From: Globodera rostochiensis
Taxonomy: Eukaryota; Nematoda; Chromadorea; Rhabditida; Heteroderidae
Length of the DNA stretch: 64,000 nt
Direction: 5' to 3'
Assembly: GCA_018350325.1 (NCBI GenBank)
Contig: JAEVLN010000024.1
Location: 1,128,017 to 1,192,016, forward strand
Within the stretch, counting starts at the first letter, position 1. Each line of letters opens with the position of its first letter. Positions 23,525-33,763 of this stretch are shown piece after piece. A program made the translations under genes and the position numbers. The notes under the pieces were generated by a model that was not told the origin of the DNA, did no database searches, and was given only the letters and a program-made list of their open reading frames with translations.

Positions 23525-24054
23525 TTTATAATTATTTAAAAACTAATTTATCTGTGAATTCAAACATTGCTTTCTAAAATTGGTTTTGTCGCGAGTGCAC
23601 TAAAGTGCCCTTTGAATTAATTGAAGTCCCCGCGAGTTAAAATGTCTTTAAAAAAATCGGGGTTATCTGGGCACTGGTGGTTTCCCGCCCCTCCCCATTA
23701 AATGTACAGTGTTATAAAAATATAAATATTCAAATTTTCTTAATTAAAATTCGCACAAAAAATGAATTAATTCATGTCATCTTTCAGAATTTTGCTTCTC
23801 TTAACAAAGAATGGAGACCGAAATTAATGCCATTTCGGTGTGATTTTCCCGACCTTGACATCTCTAACTCCGAAAACCCGACCCCAAACCCCATCCCCGA
23901 CTCAAGGTCGGGGGTAACATACATCCCTAAAGATTCGAAATTTAAAATATTGTTTAGATTAGGGTAAAGCGGAATCGGGGTTTTTAAAAAAAAGCGGGGA
24001 AAATCAAATTTTAGCAGAATCCAAATTTCTGAATAAAGTCTTTATTTCTTCACG

Positions 24055-24150
24055 GAGTGTTCCACTTCAATTCGTTGTGTTCTTTTTTTCTTTGCCAGAT
24101 TCCAGGCCCATAAATTATCATCCGACGAGGGCATCGGATGCTTTAAAATG
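24055..24150 (-). other. Conserved H-family 3' UTR block with hairpin
   Basis: About 100 bp between the H stop and its AATAAA recurs at 13985-14095, 15530-15640 and 58510-58620. It contains CATCCGA-CGAGGGCA-TCGGATG (24119-24140), a 7-bp perfect stem. It may be an RNA element or simply duplicated UTR. Confidence 0.45.
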
Positions 24151-24184
24151 CTACAATAAAAAATATATAATGTATTGTTTATTT

Positions 24185-25164
24185 TTAAATTGCCAAAATA
24201 TTAAATGTTATATTTGAATACTCGTTATCCGCAAAAGTTGGGCAATTCTCAGATAAAGAATGTTTATCAACGGAATCAAATCGTTTTTTCCATCTATATA
24301 GTGTCGCTTTCCCAATGTTTAGTATATTGGCAATATTGCGTTCACTAATTTTGGGATTTCTTTGCTTAATTTTGTAATATTTTCCCATCAATTCCAATTT
24401 TTTTTTATTGGAGTATTTAATTTGCGCTAAATTAAGTTTAATAATTTTTAAAAATTAATATTTAAATTCTTACAATCGATGGGAAGTCCAAATTCTTTTT
24501 TCCAATTAATAAATGTGTCTGTAGAAATACCCAAATCTTTAATTAGTTTTTTCTGTTCTCCATATTGACACATGTTTATCTCTTCTATTTTTGCAACAAA
24601 TTCGCGCTTTTTCTTTTCATAAAAACTGTTTATATATTTTTTCTGTTTGCGACTTAAGCCAAATTCTTTTTTCCATTTATAAATTTTGTCGCGATTGACT
24701 CCCAAACTTTTTCCTATTTTTTCCTCAATTTTAGTCCATTCTTTTTTTGTAACTTTCCCCTTTTTCTTATATTTTTCTTTCATCGCGTGAAATTTGGAAA
24801 TAATTTCTCGTTTTTTTTGTTCAGAGAATAAATTTTCATCATTAATTCCTTCAATTGTTTCATCATTACTTTGATCAATGCGATCCGGGTCTTCCTGTGT
24901 AAGATTCTGATCAGTCCAATCCGAATTATAAGCTTCAACATCCTGATCTATATTGTCATCATGATCAGCTTGTTCATTTAGTGCATTTTCTGCCGAGTTT
25001 AACGGCGATGTTTCCACTTTTATTTGTTGATGGTCATCGTCGTCACATCCTTTCCCATATATTTCATCAAAAGTTGGTAGAATTTTTCCATCTTTTGGTT
25101 CATTAACCGATAAAATTAAAAGTATTCCATTTAAAAATAAAAATAATAAAAGCAAAAAATTCAT
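24185..25164 (-). CDS. H-family secreted protein with three HTH-like units (intact, 2 exons)
   Basis: Exon 1 is 25164-24474 and exon 2 is 24426-24185, with a 47-nt intron (GTAAG...TTTAG) and total length 310 residues. Residues 1-20 form a signal peptide (MNFLLLLFLFLNGILLILSV). Residues 22-110 are acidic and Gln/Asn-rich. Three Lys-rich units follow, at about 118-168, 185-227 and 241-281, each ending in a tryptophan motif: IYKWKKEFGL (W164), FINWKKEFGL (W221), LYRWKKRF (W276). Each has the spacing of a small homeodomain-like or transposase-type helix-turn-helix (for example NIANILNIGKATLYRWKK). I know no named family with this layout. The combination suggests a secreted protein able to bind nucleic acid, such as a secreted effector reaching a host nucleus, but that is inference; a domesticated transposase DNA-binding domain is another reading. 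Basic stretches (KKKGKVTKKE, RKQKK) could be nuclear signals. AATAAA on the coding strand lies at 24041-24046. Confidence 0.75.
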
Positions 25165-25714
25165 TTCTTGAGATTTGTCTCTGAAAGTATTATTGGAGTA
25201 AAGAAGTCATATAAATTGAGCAATTATAAAAATTATTATAATAAATATATATTCATATTAAACATTGCAGAAATTGATCGGTAAATATTTATAGGAATCG
25301 ATAATATGATGTGAATGTATGCAGTAAGGAAACATAAATGACACGTTATTAAAAGCCATTTTTTTATCAAAATATATTTGTCGCCACTTTCTGCTCCAGC
25401 TTTCGGTCTCGATTTTTAAAAAGATGCACTCATCGATCATGGCTTACCAAAAATATAAAGATTCTGCAAAATGAGGTTTTTTGGCGGATAAATGAGGGGT
25501 TTTTGTCTGCCAAATGAGGCTTTTGAAAATTTTTATCCGAGAGCAAGCACTCATTTGAAAATTTCAAAAAAATATTAAATTTCCAGCTTCCGATCCGGAT
25601 GCGTTGGAGAAATTCGATGGCACTTCGGTCGATGTAACTAACTATAAAATCAACAAATTTAAGAATGGCTTTCACAAAATCTAAATGTCGACATTCATAA
25701 TATAAAGAAAATAT
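25165..25714. other. H-gene upstream flank, AT-rich
   Basis: 25165-25225 (CTTGAGATTTGTCTCTGAAA, GGAGTAAAGAAGTCATAT) is shared with the region upstream of H copy 1 at 9220-9275, so it is probable promoter or 5' UTR. Nothing recognised beyond it. Confidence 0.45.
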
Positions 25715-26262
25715 GATCCTATGATATGTCATATCTGTGTTTCAATTCCGTCGAAATTTATATACGGTTTATCATTATTTATTTTTAAAAAAGGCAAAGA
25801 AGAAAATCAAGAAAAAAAACATTTTATCTGTTAAATTTTTTGAGATTCAAAAACCATCAAACAGTTTTTGTTAAGTGCCAGAAACACATCATCAATACAA
25901 AACAATCTATTTTTCTTTAATAACTATAGAAAAGCTAGTTAGGTGGGGAGAAAAAAACAAATTAAATCATTTAGAAATTTCTGATTATTATCCATTTAAA
26001 ATAAACGAGTTTTTTTGTTTGTGTCAAGAAAAATCCATTAAACCTATTTGAGGAATTAAGTTTTTGAAAATTATTGAATAAGATTAGTGGTTTTTCTTGG
26101 GAGGATATATTTTCAGTTACGGCTTTTCCTTTAATAATACTGGTTATAAACATTTCCCTATGACTGGGATAAGACGGCTGCGTGTGACACGGCATCATAC
26201 GCAGAAATCATATGTCATATGTGCTGTTTCAATTAACTTTTACCGATATGATATCATTAGAG
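25715..26262. repeat. Relative of the 20.5-kb TATGATATCA element
   Basis: Ends carry CCTATGATATGTCATATCTG and TCATATGTGCTGTTTCAATT / GATATGATATCAT in reverse order to 20507-20705. About 400 bp of unrelated sequence separates the ends. Confidence 0.5.
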
Positions 26263-26382
26263 CTGGGATTTATATTGACTAAAAAACGCGAAATATTGAC
26301 TTAAACCAAAAAAACCCCAAAATATTGACCAAAAAATGTGGAAAAAGTGACCAAATTCAATCAATTATGCGTAAAAACTAGT

Positions 26383-26750
26383 GTTCGGCACGGTACGGTA
26401 TTACCGCGGTATTTTTCGGTATTACCGCGGTATTTTTTTCGGTATTACCGATTCTATACCGACCGAGAAAATTTAGGAGATTTCGGTATTTTTCGGTAAT
26501 TTTTCGGTATTTTACCGAAATACCGATACCGAATACCGACCGAGAAAATTTTTTGCATTTTGGTATTTTTCGGTATCGGTATTTTTTGGTATTTTACCGA
26601 AATACCGATACCGAGTCATCTCGGAATACCGCGGTATTTTTCGGTATTTCGGTATTTTGAAAATTGATATCTTTGAACGTTTTTTGCCGATCTCGAGATC
26701 TTTTGGTTTACAAAAATTAATAACTGAGAAATAGTCGAAAAATTGCTTTG
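26383..26750. mobile_element. TAGTGTTCGGC element, degenerate copy
   Basis: Begins TAGTGTTCGGCACGGTACGG and is built of GGTATTACCGCGGTATTTT and TTTTCGGTATTTTACCGAAA phrases. It matches the complete 159-bp element at 58208-58366. The right terminal repeat was not found, so this copy is expanded and end-truncated. Confidence 0.55.
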
Positions 26751-26872
26751 GTATTTCCAAACCAAAGAGGGGGGGGGGATTTGGATCAAAAAAATTTTCT
26801 TATCAAATTTACTTAGGTAAATGAACCCAGCACAGCTGAGATGCTTATTTTTCTCAACAAAACATTGCCCAC

Positions 26873-27715
26873 ACTCTATTTGGCACAGGAATTGCGTTGA
26901 CGCTTCAGCTATGCATTGGAATCGACGGTAAAATATCAACTCGTTTTTCACCAACTCGTTTTTTAATCAACTCGTTTTTGGATCAACTCGTTTTTTCTGA
27001 TTCGACTCGTTTTTTCTGATTCGACTCGTTTTTTCTGATTCAACTCGTTTTTCTAGTAACAAAAAGCATTTAATGAGCGGTATTTGAAGGTTTTTATGCA
27101 ATTCTTGGAAGTACTCGGGGGTTATTGCGCCGCTGATCACGAATATGACATCAGATTTGCCATAAGACATCATCTAATCTATGATTTTTTGAAAAAAAAA
27201 ACATTTTTCAAAGTTGAGAAAAGGATTCTCTGGGGGTATTCGGGGGGCGTAGAATCCGAATCTGATTTCCTTTTCTGCCAATATCGAACCCCGGACCTGA
27301 ATTCGAATAAATTTTTCAGAAATTCTGAATTTTTCAAAAATAAATTTTGGGGCTCAAAACCGATCAAGAAGCATGAATTCGATCATTGCTTCCCTTTTTG
27401 TTGTAATTGTGCGCTTTTTAAACGATTTTGAAAGCAAAAATTAATTTCTGAAAATTTTTGAATTTTGTAAAAATGTTCGAATTCAGGTTCGGGATTTAGA
27501 ATTATGCAAAATGGGAGTCATATTCGGGTTCTACGCCCCCGAATACCCCCCAAAACACCTTTTCTGCTCATAAATGCTTCTTGTTACTAAAAAAACGAGT
27601 TGAATCAGAAAAAACGAGTTGATCCAAAAACGAGTTGATTAAAAAACGAGTTGGTGAAAAACGAGTTGATGGCCGTTCGAATCGACCGTCTGATTGGAAT
27701 AAATGCCTGGAAAAT
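26873..27715 (+). pseudogene. SRSX exon-3 scrap interrupted by a foldback element
   Basis: 26875-26926 matches receptor exon 3 (GGCACAGGAATTGCGTTGAC ... GCATTGGAATCGAC). 27679-27700 resumes at GAATCGACCGTCTGATTGGA. The break coincides with the element at 26927-27678, and GAATCGAC is present on both sides. Confidence 0.65.
26927..27678. mobile_element. Foldback element with CAACTCGTTTTT arms and 8-bp target duplication
   Basis: The left arm (26936-27053) repeats ATCAACTCGTTTTT and GATTCGACTCGTTTTTTCT. The right arm (27597-27671) carries the inverted AAAAACGAGTTGATC repeats. Flanking copies of GAATCGAC at 26919-26926 and 27679-27686 form an 8-bp target site duplication within receptor sequence. 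The interior (27080-27560) contains the CGAACCCC-family repeat and encodes nothing recognised. Confidence 0.65.
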
Positions 27716-28138
27716 TCAAATTTTGAAAATAATTTTAATTTGTCAAACAAGTTTTTTGAGAATTTTTATTACTTTTGAGTGGGGGAGGGGGGGGGGGTCG
27801 GTGGTGCCAATAGGTGCCTCCGAGAAAATTTTGAATTTTCGACTAATTTGTTAAGAGATTTGCAACCAAAATTTTAAAAATGCGGTAATTTTTGAAGCTT
27901 TTAGGAGTGGGAGAGGTCCGGTAAAGCAAAATTTTACAATAATCGGCAATCATTGTCGGAAAAAATGAATTTTGTCACTTAATGATGCTATCTTTAGGGG
28001 TATATGCTAACCTCGACCCCGAGTCGGGGATGGGATTCGGGGTCGGGGTTTTTCGGGGTTAGTCGGGGTTGGGGAAAACCCCAAAAAATGGCCTAAATTT
28101 GCGGGGTCGGGGACGGGGTCGGGGTGACAACCCTAATT

Positions 28139-28443
28139 TAAATTAGAGAATTCAGAAAAATATGTTTTTCATCATAGCACTAATGAAAGGCTTAATTAAT
28201 TATAGTCTAATCGAATGCAAATGATTCTAACATAGCAATTGTGTAGGCGTGTCAAACGCAAATAATAGTAAAAATGTAGCCATTAATTATTTAAAATCCT
28301 TATTTGTTTGGAAAGTTTATTTAAATTATACTTTTAAAAAGAAAAAAATAATGCTGAAAGGAATATTCTGACATTTCTAGCTTACATCTCACATCCATAA
28401 ATCCCCCTTAGCTTATCTTAAAATTTTCAAATCTTACAATACA
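28139..28443 (+). promoter_or_regulatory. Conserved upstream block of SRSX copy 4
   Basis: Same landmarks as the other upstream blocks (TTTTTCATCATAGCACTAAT, TTATAGTCTAATCGAA, AATTGTGTAGGCGTG). Confidence 0.55.
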
Positions 28444-29868
28444 ATGGCACCATCCGTTGACCCGGTAAAATTATTTATTAATTTAATATAAATTTCTATT
28501 TTTAAGCTATACGATCTTTACATTAACAAAGCCTTGGTCCCAAGAGAAATTGTTACAAATGGAATCGTTGCTATGATTTGTTGTGTCGGAATTGGCCTAA
28601 ACTCGTCTCTCGTCTATGTGACCATCAAAACAAAGTAAAGAATATTCGAGTTTTAGCTCAAAACTAAATTAAATCTTTCGCTTAAATTTGTGGTACTGAA
28701 GGGTTATCGGTTTTTGGGGCTTTCTCAGTAATCATTACCAATCTCCAAAAGCCACAGACTAACGGAATATAACAGCCACTTGTAGAAAAGCTTTGGAGAT
28801 AAACGAAATGAAATTGCTAGTCTATCTCGAACAAACTTTGTATGAAAAACGGCTAACACTTATCCGTTCAGATCACTCCATTCGCCTTGCATTATTCTGA
28901 TCGCTTTGTATGCATTTTTTGGCTCATTTCTCCTTTTTGGAAATTGCGTCAAATTCGTCATTTTTGTGTTTGGATTTAATTACATTACACTGCGGACGTG
29001 CTTTTATATACAAATTGTTCCCCTAATTGGCACAGCATTTGCTTTGACGCTTCAGCTATGCATTGGAATCGACCGTCTGATCGGAGTTATCTTTCCAATC
29101 TGGTGGTAAAATTATTATTACTTGTAAATTAAATATTTTTTAAGGTATAAGGCAAAAGGAAAAAACATCACTTTTAAATGTGCCATTGGCATTTGTTGCA
29201 TTAGATCGTTATTAAATGGGTTCAATGCCTATATTGGAACCTCCGCGCATTGGGAAAAGTTAGCATTTTTGTAAAGATTAATTTAAAAAATAATTTTTAG
29301 ACCGGTGATGTGCATACTTGGCGACCCCAACCAACAACCCGAAAACCAATATTTCTCTAATATCAGCGCGTTAGTTATATATTGTGGCGAATTTTTATGT
29401 TACACACTGATTTGGCTGATTATGAGGCGCCGAATATCATTGAGTTTTTATATTTTGTTCAAAAAATATTTTAGTTTTTTGCGTTTAGTTCCGGAAAATA
29501 TGAAAAAATTAACACTTTCGCTGAGTGTTCTGATGCCGATTGGTTTAATATGCTTTATCTTGGTTGGTTAACAAATAATTCTATTCGCTATTTATTTTTT
29601 AAATCTTTTTTTTAAGAATACTATTTTCATAAATATTATAATGCCGTTACTCCATTTGGACGCAAATTTTGTTCTACCAATAGGCTTTGCTTTGCAATCG
29701 ATTGCATACGGAAGCAATGCTCCGGTTCTCTACTTTTGCAGGTAAAGATTTATTGAAACAATTATTTTATTTATTAATATATTTATGCATATTTTTAGTG
29801 CCCAATATCGCAGCGCTTTTCGCACACAATTTGGTCATCAATCAAACCAAGTCACTCCGATAATTTAA
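28444..29868 (+). CDS. SRSX-type chemoreceptor, copy 4 (intact, divergent)
   Basis: Same seven-exon plan: start exon MAPSVDP; TM1 exon with KALVPREIVTNGIVAMICC; TM2-TM3 exon starting after ACTTATCCGTTCAG with LQLCIGIDRLIGVIFPIW; TM4 exon; TM5-TM6 exon (MCILGDPNQQPEN ... LSVLMPIGLICFIL); TM7 exon with SIAYGSNAPVLYFC; tail AQYRSAFRTQFGHQSNQVTPII. The frame is open throughout. A 12-nt in-frame deletion before TM7 shortens NLDAFTIEYFVFPI to HLDANFVLPI. It is clearly older than the copy 2/copy 3 pair. The 3' flank with the alternative exon is kept, but the H gene expected about 600 bp downstream is missing and replaced by foldback DNA at about 30235. Confidence 0.8.
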
Positions 29869-29991
29869 CAATCAAAAGCATGGATATTTATTTAAAGGCG
29901 CGATTGGTTATTAAAATGCATTTCTATTGGTTTTTTTACCCTTTGATCATAAATTTAATATTGAATTTAAATTTATTTATGCCTATTTTAG

Positions 29992-30073
29992 AGGCCAATA
30001 TTGCAAAGCATTTCGCACACAATTCGGTCATCAAGAACAACAATTTACAACTGTCCAATATTTGAACAATTAA
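29992..30073 (+). CDS. Candidate alternative last exon of SRSX copy 4
   Basis: Acceptor CTATTTTAG, then R-GQYCKAFRTQFGHQEQQ and a stop after 27 codons. Nucleotide changes relative to copy 3 leave the frame and length unchanged. Confidence 0.4.
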
Positions 30074-30235
30074 TTTATAATTATTTAAAAACTAATTTAT
30101 CTGTGAATTCAAACATTGCTTTTTAAAACCGGTTTTTGTCGCGAGTGCAGTAAAGTGCCTTTTGAATGAATTCAAGATCCGCGAGATAAAATGTCTCTTA
30201 AAAAAGTCGAGATTATCTGGGCACTGGTGGTTTGT

Positions 30236-30740
30236 TTGGAACGACCATCGATTCGTTCCCCTCGAAAAAAATAAAAAAATTTCCAAAGTCCATAAAAAAG
30301 GGTTTATAGGGGGTATACGGGGGCATAGAATCCGAATATCACTTTCATTTCGACCAATTTCGAACCCCGGACCCAAATTCGAACAAATTTTCAAAACAAA
30401 TTTTTTTGTTCGAAACCGATTTTTTTATAACAAAACGTTTAAAAGCATGTTCGTTCGATCTTCCGTCCGTCCGTACATGCATTTTGAACCATTTAAACGA
30501 CTTAAACAAATTTTTTTTTGTTTTGTACGGAAAGAACATTTTTTCAAGTTCGAATTCGGGTCCGGAGTTCGACATACGTAAAAACGGAGCTAGGGTACGT
30601 GTTCTAGCACCAGTTTTATACGATTTTTTGAGTTTGTGGAGGGGAACGAATCATTACAAAGGGAACGAATCGTTACAAAAGGAACGAAACGTAGGTGAAC
30701 GAATCGGTGGGGAACGAACCGATATTTTACCGTTTGTTTG
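30236..30740. repeat. GGAACGAAT foldback-like repeat
   Basis: The left end has CGATTCGTTCCCC, the right end several GGGAACGAATC copies in inverted orientation (30640-30722). The interior is the CGAACCCC dispersed family. It starts abruptly after the conserved spacer CTGGGCACTGGTGGTTT. Confidence 0.5.
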
Positions 30741-30820
30741 TCTGTTCATAAAGTAAAATGTTAGGGCGGGACCAAACCCGCAAGTTTAAATTAATTAATA
30801 TTTTTACGTTGTTAAATAAA

Positions 30821-31210
30821 TGTTATAATTAGGAACCGGTGAAATCAAAGTTCCGGATCCGGAGCTGCTTTTCAATTTTGAAAATCTACCGGTGGGATTT
30901 AACCTGGAAAAACCCGGAAGGTCGAAAAGCCGGATCCGGATTACGGATTTTTTAAAAGAGGCTGAAAATCAAAATTCGAAAATAAGGACAATATAAGAAG
31001 AACGCTTGAAATAAGGACAAATCTTATAAATAAGGACAGATACGACCTCTGCTGCTTTCCAAAACCTGATGTTGATTTCTGACACTCAAACGGCTAAATT
31101 TTCGCTTTTCTTATGCCAAATTTTTTTTGTCTAACAATTACACTTTTTGTTTATCACATTTTATACGATAAACTACAGAATTTAGTCTTTTTACGACGAA
31201 TTTTAAAATA
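30821..31210 (+). repeat. Upstream repeat of the second SRSX subfamily, copy A
   Basis: About 390 bp (GTTATAATTAGGAACCGGTG ... TTTTTACGACGAATTTTAAA) recurs at 37309-37690 in the same orientation. Its right part recurs inverted at 54400-54500. Each copy precedes a receptor copy of the 5-7 group. Confidence 0.65.
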
Positions 31211-31632
31211 TTTAAATAAAATTTGGTTTGTTATTTTGTGCTCACGCACAGACATTGTTGATAGGGGTTTTAATGTTAGTTTTGTTCATTATTAAACTTT
31301 CACGCACGAATTGCCATTTTAAAAAGTTGTCAAGCTTCTTGACAAAAAGTTACTCAAGTGTGTTATGCTGTAAAGTTTGCCACTGATTACGATAATTGCC
31401 AATATTTTGTTCATTAACCGGAAAGATTTAATTCTTGTTTAATATCCCCAAGCACTTCAGTTTCAACATTTTTAGATGATAATTAAACTTTGTTCGCATT
31501 ACTTATTGCTGTGAAAGCAAGAATTGAGCGGGATCATGATTTAAAGAATGAAATTTTTACGAATTTACCAGTTAAATTTTTTTGACAAAGTTTATTTTAA
31601 TTTTACATTAAGCATAATAAATCTCAATTACA

Positions 31633-32290
31633 ATGGCACCATCCGTTGACCCGGTAAAATTATTTATTAATTTAATATAAATTTCTATTTTTAAGCTATA
31701 CGATCTTTACATTAACAAAGCCTTGGTCCCAAGAGAAATTGTTACAAATGGAATCGTTGCTATGATTTGTTGTGTCGGAATTGGCCTAAACTCGTGTCTC
31801 GTCTATGTGACCATCAAAACATAAAAATGACATTGATCATTTACCTATTCGAGTTCTAACCCAAAACTAAAAGAAATTTCGATGTATCGCGGCTTTTGAA
31901 ATCGACTTGGACCCGATTTGGCTTTTTTCCCGCAATCAAAAAAACCGGGCGGGGCTCGGTTTGGTTTGAACCCGACAACCCCTTAAATGCCAAATTTTGA
32001 AATTTGCTAGTCGTATCTCGATCAACCTTTGTAAGAAAAACGACTAACACTTACCCGATCAGATCACTCCATTCGCCTTGCTTAATTCTGATCGCTTTGT
32101 ATGCATTTTTTGCCTCATTCCTCCTTTTTGGAAATTGCGTCAAATTCGTCATTTTTGCGTTTGGAATCAATTACATCACATTGCGGGCTTATACAATTAA
32201 TTCCCCTAATGGGCTGGCTCATCATTTGCTGTAATGCTTCAACTATACATCGGACTCGAAACTTTGAGCTGAAACCTGTCAGACATGCAT
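31633..32290 (+). pseudogene. SRSX-type chemoreceptor, copy 5 (5' part only, broken)
   Basis: Exons 1-2 are almost identical to copy 4, but the exon 2 donor is destroyed (ACATAAAAATG in place of ACAAAGTAAAG). Exon 3 begins at about 32060 with the usual ACCCGATCAG acceptor, then suffers deletions (CGGGCTTATACAATTAATTC) and ends after CAACTATACATCGGACTCGA. Exons 4-7 are absent. It has the same upstream DNA as copies 6 and 7 (CTTGACAAAAAGTTACTCAA). Confidence 0.75.
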
Positions 32291-32461
32291 TCATAATTTA
32301 AATGGCATTTTCGACCCTTGACTAATGGGGTGGAGCTAAAAAAGCCGAATATTTACAATGTATAAATCGAGGGTTCTCTAAGAATTTACTAAATTCCAAT
32401 TTGTGAAGAAATATGCACGCAGACAGTTAGTGATATTTTGTATTCATAATACTAAAGGCTA

Positions 32462-33200
32462 GCCGAAGCTTGCGGTCCGAATTTTGCGGCCCGAAACTTG
32501 CGGCCCGAAATTTGCGGCCCAAAACTTGCGGCCCGAATTTTGCGGCCCGAAATTTGCGGCCTTAATTAAAGCAACAAAAAAAATGACAAAATAACATTTA
32601 ATCTTGGTAATTTATTACATTAATAGCTCATATTGTATGGGCTAGTCGTCCCACAGATCAAAATTGTTCCAGCGAGTCGGTATTGTGCCGCTCGCAAACG
32701 CGTGATTAAGCTGATCGTCGTTCGGATTTACATTCCGATCAAAAGTCTCGACCAGATTTTTCAATGCTAAATCATTGTTTATTTATATTTGGCCCGTTGC
32801 GATGAAAGATATCATAGAACGCGTAGAAACCGTTTTCCACCCCGCAAACCCTTACTTTCAAGGTTTCACTTGATAATCAGTGTTTTTCTTGAACTATATC
32901 TCAATTAGGTTAATTATTGTTCTGAAAGATGGGGAACGCTTATGCAGGATAGAATTTGTGTTTACGAAATCAGCTTAATCACAGCAGTACAATACCGACT
33001 CGTTGGACCAATTTTGATCGGTGGGACGACTAGCCCAGACAATATGAGCTATTAAGTTTTATTTGTATTTTTTTTATGACAAAATGGTGTAATAAATTAC
33101 CAAGATTAAAGTTATTTTGTCATTTTTTGTTTTTTTTTTGCTTTAAATTAGGCCCGCAAAATTCGGGCCGCAAGTTTCGGGGCCGCAAAGTCGGGCCGTA
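32462..33200. mobile_element. Long-arm foldback element with GCGGCCCGAA tips
   Basis: Tips are tandem TTGCGGCCCGAA units (32473-32560) and inverted GGGCCGCAA units (33152-33200). Inside them, about 200-bp inverted arms match: AATCTTGGTAATTTATTACA, GGGCTAGTCGTCCCAC and GAGTCGGTATTGT at 32600-32690 against their complements at 32985-33115. No coding capacity; a non-autonomous DNA element. Confidence 0.7.
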
Positions 33201-33763
33201 ATTTTGAAACTAGAAATAGGAGGGGTCCAAGATTTAGTTTGAACAAAAATTGGAGTTTATAAGTAGGGCCCGGATTTATATGTGCTAAAAAACCCAAAAT
33301 ATGTATGTTTTTATGTGCTAAAAAATGCCAAAATATGTGCTAAAAATCCCAAAAAATGCCAAAATATGTGCTAAAATATGTGCCGGCCAAAATCTAGTCA
33401 GTTTATGCATAAAAACCTTCAAAATTCATCTATAAAAAATTTAGGGAAAATGTCGATCTTTGTAGGTGGATTTTTGGTCCAATAAAAAGTCATTTTTTAG
33501 GGGTGCTTTTTTTAAAATTTTTAAAAAGTAGATCCTTATGGGTGTATTTTTCGTTTTTACTTCATTTTTTATAGAGATAGGATTTTAGGTAGTGACTTGG
33601 GGACCGATCGAGATTTCGAACGAGAATCTCGTAAAATATCAAATCTCGATAAATCTCGTATCTCGAAGATCTCGAAAAAATTTGTTCGATCGGGATTTCA
33701 ATGCACTCCTCACTGTCTTTGTGTTTCGTCTTCAAATGGGGTAACTGTGGCGGAAATGCCCAA
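33200..33763. repeat. Dispersed ATGTGCTAAAAAA repeat and flank
   Basis: 33258-33420 repeats ATGTGCTAAAAAACCC and GCCAAAATATGTGC. 33600-33690 repeats ATCTCG phrases. No gene. Confidence 0.45.

Noticed and set aside
30162..30581. 139-codon plus-strand frame
   Set aside because: It lies across the GGAACGAAT foldback and a dispersed repeat; composition is not protein-like.
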